Shown here: positions 40,805 to 48,307 of the stretch, piece after piece
How positions within the stretch are numbered: position 1 is the stretch's first letter
Layout of the letters: the number at the start of each line of letters is the position of its first letter
The notes under the pieces: generated by a model
Seen by the model: the letters and a program-made list of their open reading frames with translations, nothing else
Databases searched by the model: none
What the model was told of the DNA's origin: nothing
NCBI RefSeq assembly: GCF_046156265.1
Contig: NZ_JAWDIR010000047.1
Location: 62,001 to 126,000, forward strand
Length of the DNA stretch: 64,000 bases
Direction of reading: 5' to 3'
DNA from: CAMDHY01 sp046156265
Lineage (GTDB): Bacteria; Pseudomonadota; Alphaproteobacteria; Rhizobiales; Segnochrobactraceae
Position numbers and translations under genes: made by a program

Positions 40805-41596
40805 GTGCCGCGTTTTTCCGCCAATCTCAGCATGATGTTCACGGAGTGGCCGTTCCTCGATCGCTTCGCCGCGGCGGCGGACGCCGGCTTCGAGGCGGTC
40901 GAGTACCTGTTCCCCTACGAGCACCCGCCCGAGGCGATCGCCGCGCGCCTGTCCGATCACCGGTTGACGCAGGCCCTCTTCAACCTGCCGCCGGGCGACT
41001 GGGCCGTCGGCGAGCGAGGCCTCGCCGCACTCCCCGATCGCTTCGATGAGGTGAAGGCCGGCGTCCGCACCGCCATCGCCTATGCCCGGGCGACCGGCGT
41101 GAAGCGCGTCCACCTGATGGCCGGCAATGCAGATCGCGGCGACCCGGCGGCACTCGCGGCCTACGAGCGCGCCGTCGCCTGGACGGCGGAGACGCTTGGC
41201 CCCGAGGGCGTCGCCCTGACGCTGGAGCCGATCAATCCGCGCGACATGCCGGGCTATTTCCTCAACGACTTCGCCTTCACGGAAGACCTGATAGCGCGGC
41301 TGGCGCTGCCGAACCTCGAGCTGCAGTTCGACCTCTACCACCGCCAGGTCCTGCACGGCGACGTGGTGATGGCGCTCCGGCGAGCGATGCCGATCATTGG
41401 CCATGTCCAGGTCGCGAGCGTGCCGTCGCGCCACGAGCCGACGCACGAGGAGATGAACGACGCCTTCGTCTTCGCCGAGCTCGACCGGCTCGGCTACACC
41501 GGCTTCATCGGCTGCGAGTACCGACCGCGCGCCGGCACCGTCGAAGGGCTCGGCTGGTTCGAGCCCTACCGGCCGCGGCGGGGAGGTGTGTCGTGA
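40805..41596 (+). CDS. otnI: 2-oxo-tetronate isomerase/hydroxypyruvate isomerase-like protein
   Basis: The 263-residue TIM-barrel protein starts at GTG 40805, preceded by CGGGAGGG. It has the Hyi/OtnI sequence order FSANLSMMFTEWPFLDRFAAAADAGFEAVEYLFPYE (in part), LFNLPPGDW, LEPINPRDMPGYFL, LQFDLYHRQ, and FIGCEYRPR, which bear the metal-binding Glu/Asp/His residues. It is expected to interconvert 2-oxo- and 3-oxo-tetronate. Its TGA overlaps the GTG of the kinase gene. Confidence 0.85.
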   Translation: MPRFSANLSMMFTEWPFLDRFAAAADAGFEAVEYLFPYEHPPEAIAARLSDHRLTQALFNLPPGDWAVGERGLAALPDRFDEVKAGVRTAIAYARATGVKRVHLMAGNADRGDPAALAAYERAVAWTAETLGPEGVALTLEPINPRDMPGYFLNDFAFTEDLIARLALPNLELQFDLYHRQVLHGDVVMALRRAMPIIGHVQVASVPSRHEPTHEEMNDAFVFAELDRLGYTGFIGCEYRPRAGTVEGLGWFEPYRPRRGGVS

Positions 41597-42876
41597 GCCT
41601 CGCCCTCGGCTGCATCGCCGACGACTACACCGGCGCCTCCGACCTCGCCAACACATTGGCGAAGGCCGGGCTCGCCACCGTCCAGACCATCGGCATCCCG
41701 GCGGACGACCTCGCCTTGCCGCCGGCCGACGCGGTGGTGGTCTCGCTGAAGATCCGCTCGGTTGCGGCCGAGGAGGCGGTGGCGAAGGCACGCGCGGCTG
41801 ATGTCTGGCTTCGCAGCCGTGGCGCTGGCCACGTGCTCTACAAGATCTGTTCGACCTTCGATTCCACCGATGCCGGCAACATCGGCCCGGTGGCCGATGC
41901 GCTCCGCGCCGACCACGGCGATGCGGTGGTGCTCGTCACCCCCGCCTTCCCGGAGACCGGGCGCACCGTCTACCAGGGCAACCTGTTCGTCGGCCGGCTG
42001 CCGCTCGACGAGAGCCCGCTGAAGGACCACCCCCTCAACCCGATGCGCGACGCCGACCTGACGCGAGTGCTCGCCCGGCAATCGCGCGACCCCGTCGGCC
42101 TCGTCGACCTCGCGACCGTCGCCCGCGGCGTCGAGGCGGTGCGGGAGCGGCTCGCGGTCCTCGCCGCGGAGGGCGCCGGCACGGCGATTGCCGACGCCGT
42201 CTTCGAGCGCGACCTCGAGACGCTCGGCCTCGCGGCGCTGGACGCCCGCGTCTCCGTCGGTGCCTCCGGCCTCGGCCTCGGCCTCGCACGGGCGCTGGTG
42301 GCAGTCGGGCGCGGTGGCGGTCCGTCGGTGGCGGCCGGTCAAGGACGGTCCGCCACTGGCGGTGCCGCGCTGTGCCTCGCGGGCAGTTGTTCGCAGGCGA
42401 CATTGGCGCAGGTCGCCGCCGCCGAGGCCGCGATGCCGGTGCTGCGCCTCGATGTCGGCCAACTCGTTGCCGGCGCAGAGGAAATCGAGCGCGCGATCGC
42501 CTGGGCGACGGCGCGGCTCGCCACCGGACCGGTGCTCATCGCGACGAGCGCGGCGCCCGCCGATGTCGCGCGGATACAAGCCGAGCACGGTCGCCAGACT
42601 GCCGGTCACCGGATCGAGCAAGCCCTTGCGACGATTGCAGAAACCCTCGTTGCCACCGCGGCCGTCGCCCGTCTGGTCGTGGCGGGTGGCGAAACGTCCG
42701 GCGCCGTCGTCGACCGTCTCGCCATCCCCGCCTTCGCCATCGGGCGTGAGATTGCGGCGGGCGTGCCGGTGCTCGCGGCCGTTGGCGGCAGCCACGCCGG
42801 CATGGCTCTGGCGCTGAAGTCCGGCAACTTCGGCGGCCGCGATTTCTTCACCGACGCGCTGGCGCTGATGCGCTGA
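41593..42876 (+). CDS. otnK: four-carbon acid sugar kinase (3-oxo-tetronate kinase, DUF1537)
   Basis: The 427-residue protein has the DUF1537 N-domain start GCIADDYTGASDLANTLAKAG, YKICSTFDSTDAGNIG, and the C-terminal nucleotide domain with AGGETSGAVVDRL. This family phosphorylates 3-oxo-tetronate or related C4 acid sugars at O4. The GTG start at 41593 overlaps the isomerase stop, so the two are made together. The dehydrogenase that would oxidise D- or L-tetronate to 2-oxo-tetronate is not an obvious neighbour; the nearby MmsB-like gene looks committed to valine catabolism. Confidence 0.9.
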   Translation: MSLALGCIADDYTGASDLANTLAKAGLATVQTIGIPADDLALPPADAVVVSLKIRSVAAEEAVAKARAADVWLRSRGAGHVLYKICSTFDSTDAGNIGPVADALRADHGDAVVLVTPAFPETGRTVYQGNLFVGRLPLDESPLKDHPLNPMRDADLTRVLARQSRDPVGLVDLATVARGVEAVRERLAVLAAEGAGTAIADAVFERDLETLGLAALDARVSVGASGLGLGLARALVAVGRGGGPSVAAGQGRSATGGAALCLAGSCSQATLAQVAAAEAAMPVLRLDVGQLVAGAEEIERAIAWATARLATGPVLIATSAAPADVARIQAEHGRQTAGHRIEQALATIAETLVATAAVARLVVAGGETSGAVVDRLAIPAFAIGREIAAGVPVLAAVGGSHAGMALALKSGNFGGRDFFTDALALMR

Positions 42877-42894
42877 GGCGCAAGGGGAGGGCGC

Positions 42895-44034
42895 ATGTTT
42901 GAGCTCACCGATGACCACCGCGCCGTGCAGGCGATGGCGCGTGATTTTGCCAGCGACAAGATAGCACCGCACGCGCTCGACTGGGACGAGCGCCGCCACT
43001 TCCCCGTCGACGTCGTCCGCGAGGCGGCGGCGCTCGGCATGGCGGCGATCTATGTGCCTGAACGCTCTGGCGGAACCGGCCTTGGCCGGCTCGAGGCGGC
43101 GCTGATCTTCGAGGCGCTGGCGGAAGGCTGCCCGGCGGTGTCGGCCTATCTGTCGATCCACAACATGGTCGCCTGGATGGTCGAGCGCTACGGCAGCGAC
43201 GAGCAGCGCGCCCGCTTCCTGCCGGCCCTCGTGACGATGGAGCAGCTGTCGAGCTACTGCCTCACCGAGCCCGGCTCCGGCTCCGACGCGGCGGCCCTCA
43301 AGACGCGCGCGGTGCGCGACGGCGACGCCTATGTGCTGGATGGAACAAAGCAGTTCATCTCCGGCGCCGGGGCCGGCGATCTCTACCTGGTGATGGCGCG
43401 CACCGGCGGCGACGGGCCGTCGGGCATCTCCGCCTTCCTGGTGCCGGGCGACGCGCCGGGCCTCTCCTTCGGCGCCAACGAGCGCAAGATGGGCTGGAAC
43501 GCCCAGCCGACCCGGGCCGTCATCCTCGAGGGCGCCCGCGTGCCGGTTGAAAATCGCCTTGGCGACGAGGGCCAGGGCTTCCGGATCGCCATGAGCGGGC
43601 TCGACGGCGGCCGGCTCAACATCGGCGCCTGCTCGCTCGGTGGCGCGCAGGCCGCGCTCGACAAGGCGCTGTCCTACATGCGCGAGCGCAAGGCCTTCGG
43701 GAAGCGGCTCGACGAGTTCCAGGCCCTGCAGTTCCGCCTCGCCGACATGGCGACGGAGCTTGCCGCCGCGCGCCTGCTCCTCTACGCCGCCGCGGCCGCC
43801 TTCGACCGTGGCGACGCCGACGTGACGCAGCGCTGCGCCATGGCGAAGCGCTTCGCCACCGATGTCGGCTTCGAGGTGGCGAACCAGGCGCTGCAACTGC
43901 ACGGCGGCTACGGCTACCTCGCCGAATACGGCGTCGAGAAGCTGGTGCGCGACCTGCGCGTCCATCAGATCCTCGAAGGCACCAACGAAATCATGCGCCT
44001 GATCATCGCCCGCGGGCTGGTCGGGCGCGGCTGA
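42895..44034 (+). CDS. acyl-CoA dehydrogenase, probably isobutyryl-CoA dehydrogenase
   Basis: The 379-residue enzyme is intact. The beta-domain has YCLTEPGSGSDAAALKTRA and VLDGTKQFISGAG, and the C-terminal part has LHGGYGYLAEYGVEKLVRD and ILEGTNEIM, which carries the catalytic Glu361. It sits directly before a 3-hydroxyisobutyrate dehydrogenase gene, the pairing expected for valine degradation (isobutyryl-CoA to methacrylyl-CoA). Electrons go to ETF and ETF-QO. It follows otnK by 18 bases, so it may be on the tetronate mRNA. Confidence 0.9.
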   Translation: MFELTDDHRAVQAMARDFASDKIAPHALDWDERRHFPVDVVREAAALGMAAIYVPERSGGTGLGRLEAALIFEALAEGCPAVSAYLSIHNMVAWMVERYGSDEQRARFLPALVTMEQLSSYCLTEPGSGSDAAALKTRAVRDGDAYVLDGTKQFISGAGAGDLYLVMARTGGDGPSGISAFLVPGDAPGLSFGANERKMGWNAQPTRAVILEGARVPVENRLGDEGQGFRIAMSGLDGGRLNIGACSLGGAQAALDKALSYMRERKAFGKRLDEFQALQFRLADMATELAAARLLLYAAAAAFDRGDADVTQRCAMAKRFATDVGFEVANQALQLHGGYGYLAEYGVEKLVRDLRVHQILEGTNEIMRLIIARGLVGRG

Positions 44035-44055
44035 ACTGCAACGGAGTAGCGCTAA

Positions 44056-44952
44056 GTGAGCGACCACACCATCGCCTTCATCGGCCTCGGCAACATGGGT
44101 GCGCCGATGGCGGCGAACCTGCGCAAGGCCGGCCATTCGGTCCGCGGCTTCGACCTTTCGGTCCACGCAGCCGAGGCCGCGCGTGCCGGCGGCGTCACCG
44201 TGGCGGGATCGCTGGAGGAGGCGGTGGCCGGCGCCGATGCCGTCATCACCATGCTGCCGGCGGGCAAGCACGTGCACACGGTCTGGCAGGCCCTCGTCGG
44301 CCTCGTGGCGCCGGGCACGCTGCTGATCGACTGTTCCACCATCGACGTCGACAGCGCGCGGGCGGTGCACGCCATTGCCGAAGCCGCCTCCTGCCCGTCC
44401 CTCGACGCACCGGTCTCGGGCGGTGTCGGCGGCGCCACGGCGGGTACGCTCACCTTCATGGTCGGCGGGACGACGGAGGCGTACGACCGCGGCGCGCCGC
44501 TGCTCGCCCAGATGGGCAAGCGGGTGGTGCCGTGCGGGGAGGCCGGCTCCGGTCAGGCGGCGAAGATCTGCAACAACATGATCCTGGGCGTCTCGATGAT
44601 CGCCGTCGCCGAGGCTTTCGTGCTCGCCGAAAAGCTCGGCCTGTCGCACCAGGCGCTGTTCGACGTCGCCTCGACCGCCTCCGGCCAGTGCTGGTCGCTG
44701 ACGAGCTACTGCCCGGTTCCGGGCCCCGTGCCGGCCTCGCCGGCGAACCACGGCTACAAGCCGGGCTTCGCCGCAGCCCTGATGCTGAAGGACCTCCGCC
44801 TCGCCCAGGAGGCGGCGCTGTCGTCCGGCGCCACCACGCCGCTCGGCGCGGAAGCCGCCCAGCTCTACGCCCTGTTCGACAACGCCGGCCACGGCGGCCG
44901 CGACTTCTCCGCCATCATCGAGATGGTGCGCGGCAAGGACGTCGCGGCATGA
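44056..44952 (+). CDS. mmsB: 3-hydroxyisobutyrate dehydrogenase
   Basis: The 298-residue protein starts at GTG 44056 with a Rossmann FIGLGNMGAPMAANL. It shows the family substrate motif DAPVSGGVGGATAG, the catalytic-lysine region GSGQAAKICNNMIL, and the MmsB-specific STASGQCWSLTSYCPVPGP. It oxidises 3-hydroxyisobutyrate to methylmalonate semialdehyde with NAD+. Its TGA overlaps the ATG of the following SDR gene (ATGA). It resembles tetronate dehydrogenases (LtnD) in superfamily only. Confidence 0.93.
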   Translation: MSDHTIAFIGLGNMGAPMAANLRKAGHSVRGFDLSVHAAEAARAGGVTVAGSLEEAVAGADAVITMLPAGKHVHTVWQALVGLVAPGTLLIDCSTIDVDSARAVHAIAEAASCPSLDAPVSGGVGGATAGTLTFMVGGTTEAYDRGAPLLAQMGKRVVPCGEAGSGQAAKICNNMILGVSMIAVAEAFVLAEKLGLSHQALFDVASTASGQCWSLTSYCPVPGPVPASPANHGYKPGFAAALMLKDLRLAQEAALSSGATTPLGAEAAQLYALFDNAGHGGRDFSAIIEMVRGKDVAA

Positions 44953-45722
44953 GCGCGCCTCGCGTCGCCATCGTCACCGGCGGCACGCACGGCATCGGCC
45001 GCGCCACCGTCGAGATGCTCACAGCGCGCGGCGTGCGCGTCGTCTTCAGCGGCCGCGATGCCGCCGCCGGCGTCGAGGTGGAGCGGGCCGTGCCCGGCAG
45101 CGTCCACGTCGGCGGCGACATCTGCGACGATGCGGTGGTTGCCCGGCTGGTCGACACCGCCCGAGACCTCGGCGGCGGCGTGATCGCCGGCCTCGTCAAC
45201 TGCGCCGGCATCGGCGGGCGGCAGGATTTCGCGAAGGCCACGCTCGCCGACTGGGACCGCATCTTCGCGGTCAACGCCCGCGCCGCCTTCGCGGTGACGG
45301 CGGCGGCGCACGCGGCGCTGTCGGCGAGTGGACACGGCTCGGTCGTCTTCGTCTCCTCCGTCGCCGGCTATGGCGGCGAGGCGGGGCTCGCGATCTACTG
45401 CGCCTCGAAGGCGGCCTTGATCGGCCTCGCCAAGGCGATGGCGCTCGAGATCGGTGACCGGGTCCGCGTCAACGTCGTCTGCCCCGGCCAGGTCGACACG
45501 CGCATGATGGCCCGCACCTTGGCCGACCCCGCCAAGAAGGCGGCGCTCGAAGCCCGCATCCCGAACGGCCGGATAGCCAAGCCGGAGGAAGTCGCCGCGG
45601 CGATCGTGTGGCTGCTCTCCGACGAGGCGTCCTACGTCAACGGGGTGGTGATCCCGATCGACGGCGGCGAGGTGGCCGGGTTGCGCGACGTGCCGATGTC
45701 AGGGGCGGCGGCGGGGCGGTGA
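44949..45722 (+). CDS. SDR-family oxidoreductase
   Basis: The 257-residue short-chain dehydrogenase has TGGTHGIGRA for the cofactor, NCAGIGG, the catalytic Ser in VFVSSVAGYGG and the YCASK motif with Tyr and Lys, then CPGQVDTRMM and a C-terminal PIDGGEVAG. It is NAD(P)-dependent with unknown substrate. Four-base overlap with mmsB implies function in the same operon, perhaps as a hydroxyacid or acetoacetyl-type dehydrogenase. Confidence 0.88.
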   Translation: MSAPRVAIVTGGTHGIGRATVEMLTARGVRVVFSGRDAAAGVEVERAVPGSVHVGGDICDDAVVARLVDTARDLGGGVIAGLVNCAGIGGRQDFAKATLADWDRIFAVNARAAFAVTAAAHAALSASGHGSVVFVSSVAGYGGEAGLAIYCASKAALIGLAKAMALEIGDRVRVNVVCPGQVDTRMMARTLADPAKKAALEARIPNGRIAKPEEVAAAIVWLLSDEASYVNGVVIPIDGGEVAGLRDVPMSGAAAGR

Positions 45723-45988
45723 GGGGAGGGGGCGGCCGCGCGGCGCGCTCTCCCGCTCGGCCGGCCCGCCATGGACGCGCGAAACGCTCGAACAACCCGC
45801 GCGCGCCGACTGAAGGCGCATCGATCTCACATCCCCGTCATGCCACGTTGATGTTCAGACCGGGGCATCCGTCCAACGGACAAGACGCTGGTTCTCGCCC
45901 TGAACGGATCTCCCGGTCGATCACTCGGGCAAGCCGGGTGAGTGCGAAGACGGAAGGAGGGGTCATGCGGTTGGCGTGTGGCCGCGTC

Positions 45989-46393
45989 TCAATCTCCCGC
46001 CACCCCCGGCAGCCCCGGCACGTCGGCGATCCACGGCACCGCCGAGCGGCACCAGATCTGGCGACGGGGCACGAGGTCGGCGCGCTGGCGGATGCTGCCC
46101 CAGCGAATGCCCCAGAAGGCGGCGGCCTCGCCGTCGCCGGTGGTGAACAGCGGCGAGCCGCACTCCGGGCAGAAGTACTGCATCCGTTTGCGGCCGTTCG
46201 CGGCGGTCTTGACGTAGAGCTTCGGCGGCGCGGCGGTGAGGCGGACGTTCTCCGCCTTCGTCTCGACGGTGACGCGGAAGGCCGAGCCGGTGAGGCTCTG
46301 ACAGTCGGTGCAGTGGCAGATCGAGACGTCCTCCGGATCGATCTCCGCCTTGTAGCGCACGTGTCCGCAATGGCAGCCGCCGTCGATGTGCAT
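45989..46393 (-). CDS. GFA-family (glutathione-dependent formaldehyde-activating-like) zinc protein
   Basis: The product is 134 residues from ATG 46393, with a GGGAGA ribosome site. The zinc ligands are readable as GGCHCGHVRY, ICHCTDCQSLTGSAF and FCPECGSPLF. Most members of this family are not formaldehyde-activating enzymes and have unknown roles. It is a single gene with no functional context. Confidence 0.88.
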   Translation of the reverse strand: MHIDGGCHCGHVRYKAEIDPEDVSICHCTDCQSLTGSAFRVTVETKAENVRLTAAPPKLYVKTAANGRKRMQYFCPECGSPLFTTGDGEAAAFWGIRWGSIRQRADLVPRRQIWCRSAVPWIADVPGLPGVAGD

Positions 46394-46478
46394 GGGGGGT
46401 CTCCCGTCTCCGCTCCAATCTTGCCCGAAGCGGCCGGCTGGTGTGACAGGGGGCACGTTTGGCGGGCTGCAGGCTCGG

Positions 46479-46847
46479 TCAACGTTTCGGCGGCTTCCGG
46501 AGTTCGGCAAGAATTGAGCGATACACCTCGTCCAAATCGCCTACCGACGACGGCTGCGTCCATTTCGATCGCCGCTGCTCGTCTGTCAGTAAGTAATAGT
46601 AAAAATACGTGATCGCAAAAACTGAGAATCCAACTGTGTAAGCCACAAGAAATGCGGCGAATCCGCGAAGGAATCTAATCGATCTCCACTCCTCTGGATC
46701 AAAAAATGATAAAATAAAAAGCCCGACGAGCGCCACGACGACGACAGGAAGCATGCCGGTCAGCACGCGTCTGATGAATCTAAAAAGGAGAATACGACGA
46801 TGATTCTGATGAGTGCGTGACAGTGCCGAGGGGTGCCGCATCGCCAC
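46479..46847 (-). CDS. low-GC two-span membrane protein, unrecognised
   Basis: The 122-residue reading starts at GTG 46847, or ATG 46841. It has a basic N-terminus, two transmembrane helices (MLPVVVVALVGLFILSFF and FAAFLVAYTVGFSVFAITYFYYYLL) and a charged tail ending DEVYRSILAELRKPPKR. The stretch 46.55-46.85 kb is clearly richer in A and T than the rest of the window and contains rare codons such as ATA and AAA runs, which suggests recent acquisition. No family is recognised. Confidence 0.5.
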   Translation of the reverse strand: MAMRHPSALSRTHQNHRRILLFRFIRRVLTGMLPVVVVALVGLFILSFFDPEEWRSIRFLRGFAAFLVAYTVGFSVFAITYFYYYLLTDEQRRSKWTQPSSVGDLDEVYRSILAELRKPPKR

Positions 46848-47019
46848 GTTGTTCTCATGAAGTGCGGTTGAGGTCGTCGGTCAGCACGATATTGCCCTGC
46901 CGCGGCGGAATAGCAAAGCAATCCCGACGCGTCGTTGCTGGTTCTGGGGTGCGCCCGACGGTAGGCTTGAGTCGCAGGATCCGGCCCGCGTGCGGGCGCA
47001 AACGATGATGGGTACGGGC

Positions 47020-47781
47020 ATGATTCTCCAACACCACGTGGCGATCGTGACGGGGGCGGGGTCCGGGATCGGGCGGGCCGGGGCGCTCGCGATGGCGCGC
47101 GAGGGGGCGGCGGTGGTGGTCGCCGACCGCGATGCGGCGGCTGGCGAGGCTGCGGCCGAGGCGATCGTGGATGCCGGCGGGCGGGCGCTGGCGGTGTCGA
47201 CCGACGTCACTGACGACGCGGCGCTGGAGCGGCTGGTGGCGGCGGCGCTCGACGCCTATGGCCGGCTCGACATCGTCCACAGCCACGCCGGCGTGCAGGT
47301 GGAGGGGCCGCTCGAGGCGGTCTCGGGCGACGCCATGGATGCGTCGTGGCGGCTGAATGTCCGCGCCCACTTCATGCTGGCGAAGCTCGCCATGCCGTTG
47401 ATGCGCGCGGCCGGCCGCGGCTCGATCCTCGTCACGGCGTCGAACTCGGGCGTCTTCTACGACCGCGAGATGGTCGCCTACGCCACCACCAAGCACGCGG
47501 TGGTGGCGATGGTGAAGCAGATCGCCATCGACTACGGCCGCTTCGGCGTTAGGGTGAACGCGCTCTGCCCGGGCTGGGTCGACACGCCGTTCAACGACCC
47601 GTTCATCCGCCAGATGGGCGGGCGCGCGGCGATCGAGGCCTACATCCGCGAGAAGATCCCGATGGGGCGCTGGGCGTCGGTGGAGGAGATCGCCGAGGCG
47701 ATCCTCTTCCTCGCCTCCGACCGCTCGTCGTTCATGACCGGCCACGCCCTCGTCATCGACGGCGGCGAGTGCATCGCCTGA
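47020..47781 (+). CDS. SDR-family oxidoreductase
   Basis: The product is 253 residues from ATG 47020; ATGs at 47005 and 46990 are possible but precede the normal N-terminus. The cofactor motif is TGAGSGIGRAG and the catalytic residues lie in ILVTASNSGVF and VAYATTKHA, followed by CPGWVDTPF and VIDGGECIA. The usual NNAG motif reads HSHAG, an uncommon change at the structural Asn positions. The substrate is unknown, and it is not in an operon. Confidence 0.85.
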   Translation: MILQHHVAIVTGAGSGIGRAGALAMAREGAAVVVADRDAAAGEAAAEAIVDAGGRALAVSTDVTDDAALERLVAAALDAYGRLDIVHSHAGVQVEGPLEAVSGDAMDASWRLNVRAHFMLAKLAMPLMRAAGRGSILVTASNSGVFYDREMVAYATTKHAVVAMVKQIAIDYGRFGVRVNALCPGWVDTPFNDPFIRQMGGRAAIEAYIREKIPMGRWASVEEIAEAILFLASDRSSFMTGHALVIDGGECIA

Positions 47782-47823
47782 GGGCTGGCCGGCTCCGCCG
47801 GTATTGCACGGGCAGCTCGCGAT

Positions 47824-47838
47824 TGACAATGATTGTCA
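47824..47838. promoter_or_regulatory. perfect 7-1-7 palindrome upstream of fccA (Fur-box-like)
   Basis: TGACAAT-G-ATTGTCA is exact and differs from the classic 7-1-7 Fur box only by one symmetrical substitution per half (C for T). It overlaps a possible -35 TTGACA at 47823-47828, so binding would repress. It lies 157 bases before the fccA start, in an AT-richer patch. The regulator is unknown. Confidence 0.45.
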
Positions 47839-47994
47839 CAGCCGATACTGACTTCAACTGCGGGTTTATTTTGCGGACATGCGGATGTTTGCTTAAGTGA
47901 TGTCCCCGATCTGTAGATAGTTGAACTTCGCAACGACATTCCTTCCGAACTGGCAGCGCGACACGGCTGCCGGATGTTTCGGGAGGAATGCCGA

Positions 47995-48288
47995 ATGCGC
48001 CGAATTTTCCTGGCTGCTGCCATGTGCGCGGCAGTGGGGGGTGTCGCTAACGCCGACCCCGACGTGCGGACGCTCGCCAACAGCTGCGCCATCTGCCACG
48101 GCACCGACGGCAAGCCGCCGCGGGACGGGCTCGACCGCCTCGCCGGCATGCGGGCTTCTGAATTCATCGACGAGATGCGCGAAATGCAGGACGACCCGAC
48201 CGAGGGGCGCCTGATGTCGGTGATCGCGCGCGGCTATTCCGACGCGGAAATCCGCGCGATGGCCGCCTATTTCGCCAAGCTGCCCTGA
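47995..48288 (+). CDS. fccA: cytochrome c subunit of flavocytochrome c sulfide dehydrogenase
   Basis: ATG 47995 follows GGGAGG and starts a signal peptide (RRIFLAAAMCAAVGGVANA). The 97-residue protein has CAICH at residues 31-35 and a probable axial Met in RLMSVIARGYS, as in the small FccA-type cytochrome domain. It takes electrons from the FccB flavoprotein encoded 19 bases downstream and passes them to the respiratory chain in the periplasm. Confidence 0.87.
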   Translation: MRRIFLAAAMCAAVGGVANADPDVRTLANSCAICHGTDGKPPRDGLDRLAGMRASEFIDEMREMQDDPTEGRLMSVIARGYSDAEIRAMAAYFAKLP

Positions 48289-48307
48289 GCCGGCCGGAGG
48301 ACGCCAG

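Noticed and set aside
41566..44892. A 1108-codon open frame on the minus strand opposite otnK, the acyl-CoA dehydrogenase and mmsB
   Set aside because: It is antisense to four well-identified genes, its translation is dominated by Arg/Ala/Gly/Asp/His with no domain, and such frames are expected in GC-rich DNA.
44056..44952. Assignment of the NAD-dependent dehydrogenase as tetronate dehydrogenase (LtnD) completing the otn pathway
   Set aside because: The sequence carries the 3-hydroxyisobutyrate dehydrogenase-specific STASGQCWSL segment and is next to an isobutyryl-CoA dehydrogenase, so valine catabolism is the better call.
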